Shown here: positions 21,421-33,099 of the stretch, piece by piece | Numbering within the stretch: the first letter of the stretch is position 1 | Layout of the letters: the number at the start of each line of letters is the position of its first letter | NCBI GenBank assembly: GCA_024734495.1 | Contig: JALMQS010000225.1 | Location: 12,739,573 to 12,803,572, forward strand | Length of the DNA stretch: 64,000 bases | Origin: Forficula auricularia | Lineage: Eukaryota > Arthropoda > Insecta > Dermaptera > Forficulidae | Direction: 5' to 3' | Made by a program: the position numbers and the translations under genes | The notes under the pieces: generated by a model | The model's database searches: none | What the model saw: only the letters and a program-made list of their open reading frames with translations | Told to the model about the DNA's origin: nothing

Positions 21421-21615
21421 AAATTTTATTTCAATAGTTAATGGCCTCTATTCAGATAAAAGGGTGGCAATCCATTCCATTGAAAATGCACAATACAAGA
21501 TATTAACAAATTTTGTTAAGGGAGACAATGGCATGGGAAACATTTCAGAAACATGTTTAAATAAAGAAACCTTAAAATTTAAAAATATAAAATTCTAGGT
21601 AGGTTTTACAAAAAT

Positions 21616-22351
21616 AATTTTTAAGAAAAAAATAAAAACCGACTTCAAAAAATTAAATGCAACAAATAAAATACACTAAAAGGTATAAAATAATTATTAT
21701 CTTATTTAGTTACAACTAAACGACGAAATATTAACATGAAATTACTTTTTGAAGTCGGTGCCAAACAAACTATATCTATAAACGAGCGTACCCGCCAAAC
21801 GTACTAAGTAAGATCCGTCGAGTGCGATTCATAAAAGGTATACTAGTATGTTTGGCACCAACTTCAAAAAGTAAGTTCATGTTAATATTTCGTCGTTTAG
21901 TTGTAACTAAATAAGATAATAATTATTTTATACCTTTTAGTGTATTTTATTTGTTGCATTTAATTTTTTGAAGTCGGTTTTTATTTTTTTCTTAAAAATT
22001 ATTTTTATTTTTCTCTTTTTAGTGATGTTATTAATAGTGATCATATCATCAGAACTTGATCAAATTAATATGGCACCATCCCCAAGACACCCCCTATCGG
22101 ATAAAAAAAGAACCATCGAAATCGGTTCATAAACAAAGAGGTTAGGTCTAACAAACCTAAGAAAAAAGGTCTAATACCTATGAAAAAAAACGAAAAAAAT
22201 GGGACCAATCGGAAGCTAGACTGGACCCAATGCAAAAAAAATTTTCAAAATCGGTTGAGAATTGGCGGAGATATGAGGTAACATAGGCACAAAAAAAAAA
22301 AAAAAAAATTCAGTCGAATAGAGAACCTCCTCCTTTTTTGAAGTCGGTTAA
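21616..22351. mobile_element. Foldback element family B, copy 3
   Basis: Core arms about 21631-21770 and 21845-21990, with the right flank ending gaagtcggttaa at 22351. Nearly the same layout as copy 1. Confidence 0.8.
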
Positions 22352-22353
22352 TA

Positions 22354-22646
22354 AAATGCAGAATAATTTTCTGCTGCACGTAATGCAAAAATATTTAATA
22401 AATATTAAATATTTTGCTTTTTACGGCAAGTTTTGGAATTTTCGGAGAAAAGGTGGGTGGTTATAAACGGAAATTTGAACAAAGCACGTGTTTCAATCAA
22501 TTATTAATTAATTTAAATATAATACGATGTTTTTAAGCCGGAAGTGCGTTTAATAAAGATGCAGAATAATTTTCTGCTGCTCGCAATGCAAAAATATTTA
22601 ATAAATATTAAATATTTTGCTTTTTACGGCAGGTTTTGGAATTTTC
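22354..22646 (+). repeat. Pair of 90-bp direct repeats
   Basis: gcagaataattttctgctgc...tttacggcaagttttggaat at 22358-22443 recurs at 22561-22646 with few changes. It starts right at the end of element B copy 3. Confidence 0.85.
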
Positions 22647-22980
22647 CAAGCGTGAGGTTACTTGGATGTCGTTTTTTTTTTGAGTTTAAAATTAAAGTAT
22701 TGCGAATTAAATATTGATTCCTATATCAATATTTTTTAAAATTAAATTTTGAATAAAAAGGAGTAAGAATTTTCCGAAATATAATTGTTTTTACAGGACT
22801 TAGGTATATTTTACAGCCGGCGCGAGCGCCTGCTTTAGGTTAACTTCTGTCTCTTGTCGATATCTAATTCAATAATTTATTTAAAATTATGAATCATATA
22901 TCAAAAGTTGCAGAAATTATTTCTTAATGCTATGCAATAGCTTTACTGCGGCAGTCCCCGAGTGCCACACATCTATTTTT

Positions 22981-24062
22981 TTAACCGACTTCAAAAAAGG
23001 AGGAGGTTCTCTATTCGACTGATTTTTTTTTTTTTTTTTTTTTGTGCCTATGTTACCTCATATCTCCGCCAATTGTCAACCGATTTTGAAAATTTTTTTT
23101 GCATTGGGTCCAGTCTAGCTTCCGATTGGTCCCATTTTTTTTCGATTTTTTTCCATAGGTATTAGACCTTTTTTATTAGGTTTGTTTAGATCTAACCTCT
23201 TTGTTTATGAACCGATTTCGATGGTTCTTTTTTTATCCGAAAGGGGGTGTCTTAGGATGGTGTCATATTAATTTGGTCAAGTTCTGATGATATGATCACT
23301 ATTAATAACATCACTAAAAAGAGAAAAATAAAAATAATTTTTAAGAAAAAATAAAAACCGACTTCAAAAAATTAAATGCAACAAATAAAATACACTAAAA
23401 GGTATAAAATAATTATTAACTTATTTAGTTACAACTAAACGACGAAATATTAACATGAAATTAATTTTGAAGTCGGTACCAAACAAACTATACCTATAAG
23501 CGAGCGTACACGCCAAACGTACTAAGTAAGATCCGTCGAGTGCGATTCATAAAAGGTATATGTTTGGCACCGACTTCAAAAAGTAATTTCGTGTTAATAT
23601 TTCGTCGTTTAGTTGTAACTAAATAAGATAATAATTATTTTATACCTTTTAGTGTATTTTATTTGTTGCATTTAATTTTTTGAAGTCGGTTTTTATTTTT
23701 TTCTTAAAAATTATTTTTATTTTTCTCTTTTAGTGATGTTATTAATAGTGATCATATCATCAGAACTTGACCAAATTAATATGACACCATCCCCTAAGTC
23801 ACCCCTTTCGGATAAAAAAAGAACCATCGAAATCGGTTCATAAACAAAGAGGTTAGGTCTAAACAAACCTAATAAAAAGGTCTAATACCTATGAAAAAAA
23901 TCGAAAAAAATGGGACCAATTGGAAGCTAGACTGAATTCAATGCAAAAAATTTTTCAAAATCGGTTGACAATTGGCGGAGATATGAGGTAACATAGGCAC
24001 AAAAAAAAAAAAAAAAAAATTCAGATGAATAGAGAACCTCCTCCTTTTTTGAAGTCGGTTAA
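22981..24062. mobile_element. Foldback element family B, copy 4 (full length, 1082 bp)
   Basis: The only copy with both flanks: it opens ttaaccgacttcaaaaaagg and closes with the exact complement ccttttttgaagtcggttaa at 24062. The whole element is an inverted repeat with a loop of about 60 bp near 23525. No coding capacity. It ends four bases from an orphan LRR promoter block. Confidence 0.85.
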
Positions 24063-24065
24063 AAA

Positions 24066-24225
24066 GGTACGTTCAGAAAGGAACCCAGCCTCTCAGGGGA
24101 ACAATAGTAATATAAGTAGTAGTGGGGGTTGTTTGGTATAGAGGGAACCAATTTTGGTTTCCTTGCTCACAATTCATTTGGCCCTTCATCTGAAAAACAC
24201 GTGCTCAAAAGAAACCAATCGTAAG
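24066..24225 (+). promoter_or_regulatory. Orphan LRR-family promoter/first-exon block
   Basis: It matches the block upstream of the LRR gene at 28404: acgttcagaaaggaacccag, cctctcag, accaattttggtttcc, ttgctcacaattcatttgg, and the donor ccaatcGTAAGTACC (GT at 24221). The intron sequence after the donor (ttattaatactactaatacc) also matches. No LRR coding exon follows; a foldback element and debris fill the next kilobases. Probably the relic of a lost or displaced copy. Confidence 0.7.
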
Positions 24226-24602
24226 TACCACGCTTTCTAATTATCTATTTATTAATACTACTAATACCACTTCAATCTTGAAATTGTTTTCATAAGGGAT
24301 TCATGGATAATTTTTTACTAATTTTAATGATTTTATAATTTATTTGACAAGATATGAATTTAGCTATAAAGGTGAAATTTTACTACAAATGCTTATTTTA
24401 CAAATACAAAGTTGATTTACACATTCAGTAAGTTTCTTTTTATTTTTTTTTTTTTTACTTTACCATACAGGGTGTTATGGTCAAGTATTGGAATCATGCA
24501 TGAAAATTGTCTTTTTTTTATTTGCTTTGTTTTTTCGAAATATCTCAAAGAGAAACAAAGAGGTTGTCCTCTGCTTGATGCAAATAAACATACACACATA
24601 TA

Positions 24603-26733
24603 CCGGGTGAGTTTTTTTTATCTTAAAACACTCTTATAATTCAAAAAGAATGCATTATATGAAAAAACTTTTATATAAAAGTTTATTTATAACAGGCGGG
24701 AAAACTAAACTACGCTATTGTTTGTCGACCTAGAACAACTTTCAAGGGTATTTCGAGATCAAGTTCTGTTTTTCAAATAGAAACCTATATTAATCGAATG
24801 TTTTCTACATTTAATTCAATCGCGAATCAACTGTAGGGAATTTTTGTCAAATATTGAGTGAAAATAATATTTGAAGTTATATATTTCTAACTTGAAATAA
24901 TGATTATTAGTAATGAAGCTGTTGAAGCTTTTATTTTTGTGATTAATTTGATTAAAGTTTAAATTTTTATTTATATACAAAATGTACCTTATATTAAAAA
25001 ATCCAACGATGTAAACTATAACATTCTTGATAAGTGAATTAATTGTTATGTACTATTATTGCTATTATTATCATTTGATTTGTCAATATAATTTTTTTGC
25101 TTTTTATAATCTTTAAAAACATGTAATGCTCAATCCGACAGGGGGCGCTGATGCCGTCGGTATATTTGGGTTTTGAGCCCAGATAAACATGATTGACTCA
25201 GTTAACCTATAATCGGAGTGGGTGCTCATACTTGAGAACGATCGCAGAATAACTCGATCGAAACGTTGTATTAAAATTGTAATTATTTGTTTCAATAAAT
25301 AATTATAAAGTAATCATGTGTGATTTAAATAAAAATTTAAACTTTAATTGAAATAATGATCTTAATTAAATTTTTATAATTTTTCTAATTAATATAACAA
25401 AGAATAATTGCTATATCAATGAGAATTGTTTTTGACCGCGCTTATTTGAAAAAGATATTTATCGGGAGACTACTGCGGATTATGCTATTGAAGTCTATGG
25501 AGTCTCTCTTGGTCCTGGTCCAGACTTAAGATTCCACAGAAAGCGTAATCCTCAGTAGTCTCGCGATAAATATCTTTTTCAAATAAGCGCGGTCAAAAAC
25601 AATTCTCATTGATATAGCAATTATTCTTTGTTATATTAATTAGAAAAATTATAAAAATTTATATAACTAACCTATATGTTTCTGTACATATTCTTAATCT
25701 AGAAAAAAACCTGAACAACTTTCATTAGAACTATTTTTTTATACAACATCAAATAAATTAAAATATTAAATCAATTGTATCTCAAAAAAATCCTAATAAT
25801 TATTTTTAACAATCATTCAACTTAATTATCAAATAATAATTATCAAATATTTAATTATTAAATAAATAATTTAATAATTTGCCCCTCAGGAGCTTAATTT
25901 TATCATGTTGCAAATCTATTCAAAAAGACTAAATTGGAACTGGAATTCATCCAGAAGACTGCTCGATTCACTCTGGAATGTCTCAGAACAGTGTCTCAAA
26001 ATTAATTAATTATTTATTTAACAATTAAATATTTGAACTTTGTTATTTGATAATTAAGTTGAATGATTGTTAAAAATAATTATTAGTAATTTTTTGGAGA
26101 TCTAGTTGATTTAATATTTTTTTTATTTGATGTCTTATAAAAAATTGTTCTTATGAAAGTTGTTGAGTTTTTTTTCCAGATTACGAATCTGTACAGAAAC
26201 ATATGGGTATCTATTTAAAAAACAGAACTTGACCTTGAAAGTTTGTTCTTAGTCAACAAATAATAGCGTAGTTTAGTTTCCCCTAGATATAGATAAACTT
26301 ATATTTGAAACCTTATTTCAAATAATGCACCGTTTTTGAGTTATAACAGATACTGTATATCAACCAATACAGGACAGTCTGTCAAAATACAATAGAAAAG
26401 CAAACCGTTTTTGGTCTCAGAATTTGAGCGCCACCATGCGAGCAAAATGGGAACCTTGCAGTCAAATCCGACTTTCGGCTACCGGCAAAATGAAAAAAAA
26501 AAACTTGAGCGTCATGGAAAAAATATATATTGTGTCCATTTTAATGTTATATATGATTTAATAAGATAGATTTTAAATAATTTACGCATTTTAATATTAT
26601 GCGCTTTATGTAGTTTACTTTTTTCTCGCTAGAGTGTGCTGTTTTCAGGGTACCATATTTTTGACAGGCTGTCCTGTATTGTTATATACAGTATTTGGTT
26701 ATAAGACTGTCTCAAGATAAAAAACTCACCCGG
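24603..26733. mobile_element. Foldback element family A, copy 2 (interrupted)
   Basis: Left end ccgggtgagttttttttatc and right end aaaactcacccgg at 26721-26733. Interrupted by an 878-bp insertion at 24791-25668. Further insertions lie in the loop, including a 25938-25990 motif also seen at the cullin 5' flank. Confidence 0.75.
24791..25668. mobile_element. 878-bp insertion (element C) with 9-bp target duplication
   Basis: AACCTATAT is at 24782-24790 and again at 25669-25677. Inside: a segment with acgatcgcag...cgatcgaaacgttg (25228-25268), resembling Penelope-type hammerhead remnants, then a palindrome (about 25367-25662). Rearranged relatives are at 42260-43145 and 55245-55350. Confidence 0.7.
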
Positions 26734-26839
26734 TATATATATTTCAAAGTCAAAAATTCTCTAAATACTGTTTTAGATTTCTTTATTGTCAGAAAAGTTA
26801 AAACCAGTTTTACATAGCATCAAAAATGCCAGATTAACA

Positions 26840-27115
26840 AGTTTTTATAAATTACCGGAGACAATAAATGAGTGTATCTTCTGCTTGAATTAACACATTT
26901 TTTTATTTATTTATATCGAGACTACAGTTTAGAGGGCTTTGCACATTCACACATCAATTGTAATAGACTGATGAAGAGGGCAAAGCCCTCGAAACTATAG
27001 CCTCGTTATAAATAAATTAAAAAATTTATTTTTTCAACAGAAGACACAAGACTCTTTTATTTTCACCTTTAATTTATAAAAATTCTGCTACACTCTAGGC
27101 AAAAAGAAACTTTCA
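26840..27115. mobile_element. Pair of inverted Penelope-type terminal repeats
   Basis: A minus-oriented copy (about 26845-26940) faces a plus-oriented copy (26958-27115). Both carry the ...cagaagacaca-actctttta tail. The plus copy begins with a near-intact hammerhead. Confidence 0.65.
26958..27011 (+). ncRNA. Hammerhead ribozyme, second copy (cleavage triplet altered)
   Basis: Stem I TTGTAA/TTATAA, CTGATGA core, six-pair stem II GAGGGC/GCCCTC, GAAA, C-TATA-G, then GCC where the copy at 3757 has GTC. Stem II is better than in the first copy, but GCC breaks the conserved U of the cleavage triplet, so it is probably inactive. Confidence 0.65.
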
Positions 27116-27656
27116 ATTTGTGCTTTTTTAAATATATAGGGTGTCCCAAAACTCAACGATACACCGTGAAAAAATAAAGCTTCATAGTTTTCGAGTTAAA
27201 TGCCTGTCTTTTGAAAATTGGTGAGCATTGCACTGAATATTGAGATTCTTAGTCTACAAATTTCCAGATTTTTTGATTCTACCTTTTGTAACATATTCGC
27301 AAATAACCCTGCTATTGAGCAAAGCCCAAATTAAACCATTAGTTCTACTATACTTTTGAGAGGGGAAAAATAAATATTTATTTTTTGATGAAAAATTATT
27401 TATTTAATATATTAATCAATTATGTTCTATCGTAATTTAATTATTCGTTGGCTATTGATAGAATTAATGGCTAAAATAAAAAAATTAACTCGTTTGGTTT
27501 TAATAGTTTAATTTATTCAACCAGGTTTAGAATACTAAATAAATATATATTTTTGTTCTTTTAAATGTACTTACTTTGTAAAATGGCGTATTATTTTATT
27601 TTTTAAATAGTTTTTTTTTTAATATATGTCGAAATTATTTAAATTCTTTTGGTAAA

Positions 27657-27833
27657 GGGTACGTTCAGAAAGGAACCCAGCCTCTCAGAAGAACAATAGC
27701 CTTATTTGTAGGTGTGTATGGGTGGGGGGGATTATCATTGAGGGAACCAATATTGGTTTCCCTTGCTCACAATTCATTTGGTTCTTCATCTGCAGACATT
27801 AGCTCAAAAGTAAAAATTCTCCAGAGACCAATC
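27657..27833 (+). promoter_or_regulatory. Promoter and 5'UTR exon of the LRR gene at 28404
   Basis: It contains acgttcagaaaggaacccag and cctctcag, a G-rich stretch, gaaccaatattggtttccc, then ttgctcacaattcatttgg, ending at the donor atc|GTAAGT (27834). Transcription probably starts near 27768, judged from a TATA box about 30 bp upstream of the same point in the copy at 59 kb. Intron 1 runs 27834-28395. Confidence 0.65.
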
Positions 27834-28403
27834 GTAAGTACTATGCTTTGTGATTATATTTATTTATTTATTGAGGCATAACTTTATTAATACTAATACC
27901 ACTTCATTCTCAAAATTATTTTAATAAGATTCATGGAATAATTTTTTTTTCGTAATAAGTATAGGGTGTCCAAAAACTCAACGGTAAACCCTGAACACGA
28001 GATTTATTGGTCAGTTTATGACGGTCAAAAATCTAAATAAAATTTATAATAAATGTCTCATAATTTTAATGTTTAATGCATTTTTTTTAAAAATTATTAA
28101 AACTGGCTCCCTGAACTAAATTTTGAAATGCTATGAATATAAATTTCCATATTTAATGATAATATTTGCTACTGCCCTAATATATGAGAGAGATATTAAT
28201 TGCTAATGGGCCAAAAATTAAAACGAAAGGTTCTTTAGTAAATGATTATAAATTATTTAATTAAATATTGAATAGAGAGAGGAGCCAAGTGTATGTGGTA
28301 AAATCATGTAGTTTGTTACACCAGCTTATTTTGACGTAAATTGGATCATAATAAATAATTCGTCTTTTGTATGGGGACCTTCTTTTATTTTTCAGATTTC
28401 ATA

Positions 28404-29402
28404 ATGTCTTATCGAACAGAAAGATTCAACGATGCGTACCTGGATAAGCTATTCAAAATTCTCCTGGAGGGCCTGGAAGAAAACGCTGGATTGGTAGAGA
28501 AGAGGATAATTGTAAATTCTATCCTCCCTGTGAAGAAATACAAATTGCTGGAGAGGTTCCTATCGATAGAAGAAAATCTTAGCAGAGACCTCATCTTGAA
28601 TTGTCTTCCTATTTTCCTTAACGAGAGGACATTTTTTATAGGCTTTGAAAGAGGTATATTTGACCAAGAAATTGTCAAATCCATTTTGGAATTAATTCCG
28701 AAATACTGTCCGAATATCGAAACGGTCGATTTCAGAAGTTTATTTATCGACCTTAAAAACAAAGAGAATTTCTTAACATTTCTTAAACAAACCACACAGT
28801 TGAAATCCATGCGATTGAATATTAATTCCATAGATTGTTCAATATATGAACTTTTGCTCAAAGATGATTTTAATCTGCATGAACAGGGTGTTCAAAATGG
28901 ACTGCTAAAAATCGAATATATGGAGGGAATATTATGTGGATCAGATTGTGCCCAACTCTTGAATCTCCTTCCCAATTTGAAAAGTTTTGGCATGGTGCAG
29001 TATTTAAGTGTGATGTTACCCTTAATTAGTGACGATGATGAAATTGCCAAAAAAATATCTAACATCACCGAATTTAGGGATTCAGAAACAAGCTTAACAA
29101 CGTTAGAATGTTTTTCCAAATGTTGTCCAAATACAAAAACGATATCTCTAGATTGTCCAGAAAAAGAAGTAATTGAAAATCTGTCGAAATTTCCATTACT
29201 CACGGAAATAGTATTAGATCTAGAGGACCGTTACGACTTTGTTAGTGAACTCGTTAGTGTACTAAAGCAAATCGGGAATCAAATTAAAATTTTGAGTTTA
29301 AATTTTGATAGCAATATTGTTCTTGACCCAAACATTTTGTATGATTTATGCCCCGAATTGATTAAATTAAAAATAAATTATGAAACCTTCTATCTCAACT
29401 AA
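28404..29402 (+). CDS. Leucine-rich-repeat protein, LRR-family copy 1
   Basis: 332 residues from MSYRTERFND to KINYETFYLN. I chose Met 28404 because the 11 codons upstream (MGTFFYFSDFI) contain a 3' splice site (tttttcag|ATTTCATA), repeated at the same place in the paralog at 50265-51290. About 110 N-terminal helical residues carry no F-box I can recognise. Then come irregular LRRs of the cysteine-containing type: YCPNIETVDF, LLPNLKSFGM, CCPNTKTISLDC, LCPELIKLKIN. No signal peptide or membrane segment, so probably intracellular. AATAAA lies at 29561. UTRs, intron edge and promoter are shared with the paralog. Function unknown; an adaptor or binding role is only a guess from the fold. Confidence 0.85.
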   Translation: MSYRTERFNDAYLDKLFKILLEGLEENAGLVEKRIIVNSILPVKKYKLLERFLSIEENLSRDLILNCLPIFLNERTFFIGFERGIFDQEIVKSILELIPKYCPNIETVDFRSLFIDLKNKENFLTFLKQTTQLKSMRLNINSIDCSIYELLLKDDFNLHEQGVQNGLLKIEYMEGILCGSDCAQLLNLLPNLKSFGMVQYLSVMLPLISDDDEIAKKISNITEFRDSETSLTTLECFSKCCPNTKTISLDCPEKEVIENLSKFPLLTEIVLDLEDRYDFVSELVSVLKQIGNQIKILSLNFDSNIVLDPNILYDLCPELIKLKINYETFYLN

Positions 29403-29560
29403 AGTGGATGAAATATTAAATTCATCAAATTATGTACAACCAAGTTATTAGGATGTCTTCAAAATCTCTCCTAACCAAATAGTATTTACTGTGGACTGAG
29501 GGGGTCACATTACTAAATATTTTATTTCTATTATCTTTCATTTGTAATTTATTTATGATA

Positions 29561-29566
29561 AATAAA
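29561..29566 (+). terminator. Polyadenylation signal of LRR copy 1
   Basis: AATAAA about 160 bp after the stop, in 3'UTR sequence homologous to that of the paralog (shared phrase gactgag...ggggtcac). Confidence 0.55.
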
Positions 29567-29599
29567 ATCATTATTATAAAACTAAAATATTTTTTTTTA

Positions 29600-30720
29600 C
29601 TCTAGTTTGTAATTATGTTCCTTTCTACTCAATAAAGACATTTGAGGTCGCACCAGAATTTAGAAATTCTAAAAAATGAACAAAAATAAATTTTTTTCTA
29701 CCCGAAAATTTTTATTCTGTATACAAAAATTCTTTATCTGTATATATAAAAAAATAAAATAAAATAAAACCGCATTAAAAAAATCCAAGTTTTAATTTAA
29801 ATGTTTAACTCCTATTTATTTGTAAATGAGTTCTCTAAATCACTTTAAAATAAAGTTGTTGTGTTTTTCAATAAAATAAAAAATTTTCATATTAAAAATA
29901 AAAGATGTTAAGTATATTTATAATATTTTTTTTTTTTTTTTTTTTTTTTTCTCTAATAAATATGAGAAAAGTGGATTTTTATTTGCAGTTAGAATTAAAT
30001 AAAATTGAAATCTAATTTATTTTTTGATAAAATAGTACAATGTATCCTACATTGTAGGGAAAATTAAATTTAAATAAACTGCAACGGATCGTTGCTAAAC
30101 TTTATCCAAATTCATTTGAAATATTAATATGTTTATTCCTTTATTATTAATCAGATATATCACTTGCAATTTGCAGTTCATGTTGACTTTAATTCAAAAA
30201 TAATGATCGATTCTCATTTAAAAGTCGAGGAATAACCATTTTATATTGGATTTTTGACGTTTCGGTTATTATTGGTAACCATTGCTGAAGACATGGAGGA
30301 ATCGACTTAAAATCAGAAATAACGATCGATTCTTAACTACTACTAGAGGAATAACCTTATTGCATTCCATTTTTGATGTTTTGACTATTAATGGCAACCT
30401 CTACTGAAAACTTGGAAGAATCGACTTAAAATCAAAAAGACTAAATTCTTTTTTGGTAAACAACTCAAGCTTGAGAACGTTTTTTCTGTTTGGCTATAGC
30501 AAGACAAAATATTAAATCGGCTAGCGTTGTAAAAAAGTTAACGACCACATTCATTGAAATATCGCTCATCAATCGACTGTAAAAACAAAGTTCGCTGTTT
30601 AGTTTTTCTTATTTTTTTTTATTTTACCATACTTAATATGATAAAGTATTAGTTATTTTTTTTTAATTTTGACCCGAAAATTTAAAAAATATTTAATTTT
30701 TGAAGCGTTAAACAAATACT
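29600..30720. other. A+T-rich spacer with Penelope-like remnants
   Basis: No gene seen. Near 30250 and again near 30365 there is a repeated phrase (gacgtttcggttattattgg / gatgttttgactattaatgg), a diverged 110-bp direct repeat. Confidence 0.45.
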
Positions 30721-30733
30721 TACCTACTGTTTA

Positions 30734-31219
30734 TTGAAAATCCATATAAGTTATACATATTCCCTAGTCCGCCCAATATTAGAATATGCTACAGTCATCT
30801 GGTCACCTTACTACAATAGTTACATAGGACAACTCGAAAAAATTCAAAATAAATTTCTAAGACTGGTAGGCTGTAGACTGGGTTATACATATCGCGACGC
30901 TCCAATAAATGATCTTTCCATTCAATTAAACTTATCTTCTTTGGAATTAAGACGCTCAAAATTTGATTTAATATTTCTTTATAAGATTATAAACAACATG
31001 ACTAGTTGTAACGAACTATTAGAATTGATCAATTTCCATATACCTAGCAAATCAACCCGTTTCTGCCCATTATTTTACACCCCAACCTCTGTTACAAATT
31101 ATATGTATAACTCACCAATTAACAGACTTCATCGACTTGGAACCAAAGTTAGTTGCCAGGTTGACTTCTTCAGTGATAGTCTCAGAACTTTTAGGTCCAA
31201 GCTCTCTAGCATATTATAG
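30734..31219 (+). pseudogene. LINE reverse-transcriptase C-terminal fragment
   Basis: YSLVRPILEYATVIWSPYY, then IGQLEKIQNKFLRLVGCRLG, LNLSSLELRRSKFDLIFLYK and INRLHRLGTKVSC are the post-RT region of CR1/Jockey-type LINEs. 161 residues, ending with a normal stop; 5'-truncated. The 3'UTR runs to an (ataa)n tail at about 31755-31785. Confidence 0.85.
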
Positions 31220-31790
31220 TGTGGGTAAATCAAATCTTAATTAATTGGCGTTAATTGTGTTTTTTTGCCATGGTTGATCTAAATGATTTAAATTTATATT
31301 TATGTTCTGATATTATGATTTAAATTTATATAATTTATTTTAAGTTTACTTTGTTTTTATATTTATATTTAATTATATTAGATTTATGTTGTGTTCTGAA
31401 TTTATATTTTAAACTTATATAAATTGTACTAAGTTTATTTATTGTTTTTTGTATTTATATCTACTTATATTAGATTTATAATCTTGTTCTGAATTTATAT
31501 TTCAAATTTATATAATTTGTATTAAGTCTATTTATGTTTTTTTTTTATATATTTAACTAATAATCTATAAATTTTTTTTTTTTTATACCTTTATCATTGG
31601 ACTTTGTTTTATAATTATAATATGTTTATGTTATCATCTATCTTTTCCTATTGTCTTTGTCATTTATACTTTATTTTTATATTATTTTTTTTTCTCATAC
31701 TTTACTATTTATATACATGTACTTGTGATTTGTGAAAAAGGGTGTGACTGCCCGTTAATAAATAAATAAATAAATAAATATATATATAGG
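31220..31790 (+). mobile_element. LINE 3'UTR with (ataa)n tail
   Basis: T-rich sequence with imperfect repeats of tatatttatatttaa-like phrases, then aaaaagggtgtgactgcccg and an aataaataaataaataa tail typical of CR1/Jockey-type 3' ends. Confidence 0.65.
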
Positions 31791-31799
31791 TTTCTATTT

Positions 31800-33095
31800 A
31801 AAAAAACAAAAGTTGACCTTGAAATACCTTTACAATTCCCCTTGAACATAAGTTTCATTTACCCCCCTCCCCACCCCCTCGCAACGTTCTCAAATTAATT
31901 TCAAAAATGCAACATGTAATCTAGGAATATAATAATATTTAAAATCTCTAAATTTTTTATCATAATAATTTGTGCAAATTTCTATCCCAACAACTATTTA
32001 ATTTAGAAAAAAATAAGCACTTAACCATTATTGTATTTATTACTTGTTATACTACCAATTCAATTGACGTCCGAAAATTTCCCTTATATTTTTAGTCGAA
32101 TATAAATACTTCAAATTTCATATAAAATATATTATTGTTTGCATGAATTTTAGTTATGAAAATTAAACAAGAATTTTGTATTTTATTTTTGTAAAATCAA
32201 TACGAAAAGTGAATTATAATTGCAATAGTAGCTATATGTTATAATATATGCGTTTTCGATAATGTGTATTATTATTAATAGGAAAATGTGTATGTAAAAT
32301 TATGCAAACGAAATTATTATATATGATTATGTCTCGATATATAATTTATACAGAGACATAGACAGCTGTTTAGCGAGAACAGGGGGCACCACGAGAAGGC
32401 AGCTGTCGCCACCCCCACATGGATAGATAAATAAATAATAATTAAACGGGGATCGTTAATATAATTTTGATCGCAAATTACAAAATATACTAATAGAGTG
32501 ATAATTTTAAATATTTCCTTTATTTACAAATGTATAAATCACTTGGAAATACAATTTGAAATTTTAAAGTCGAAAATAATGAAAATTTCAAGCCTAGTCG
32601 TGTTTTGGATCAAATAGGAGACATTGTATTTGTACTAAAAACACGTCTACACTTGAGATAAGTGATTGTTAAAAGACCTTTTCCGAATCAAATACCAGTA
32701 CAATGTCTCCAATACTGCAATTTGTTTCGAATCAAAGTCTTAAAACATTAGAAATTTTGTATAAAAATTTTGTCAAGTATTTGTATTTAAGACACAAATA
32801 TAAAAAATTTGTAGATCTGAATATGATGAGAGAAAGTTCGTTATTGACTCATGCATTAAATCAGAAACAGAAAAATAATTAGATTGAAGTTTAGAGGCGA
32901 TTATTTTTAAAAGTGAATTATTTTGAAGGTTATTTTTTTTTAACCGAAATTGAAATTATATTATCTATCCATGTGAAATAATTTTATTAGACTGAAAATA
33001 TAAAGGCGATATTGTTTCAAACCAATATCTCATATTTAATTTAGAAAAAAGTAATAATTTTAATTTTTTATTTATTTCTACTTAATCATTTAATT
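31800..33095. other. Unannotated A+T-rich sequence
   Basis: No coding frame, hairpin or tandem structure recognised. A short GC-richer patch (32350-32420) is unlike its surroundings. Confidence 0.5.
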
Positions 33096-33099
33096 TTAA

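Noticed and set aside
28465..28620. F-box or Elongin BC-box in the LRR proteins
   Set aside because: The closest BC-box-like string (DLILNCLPIF) lacks the required first residue, and the paralog changes the key Leu. No F-box pattern fits the N-terminus.
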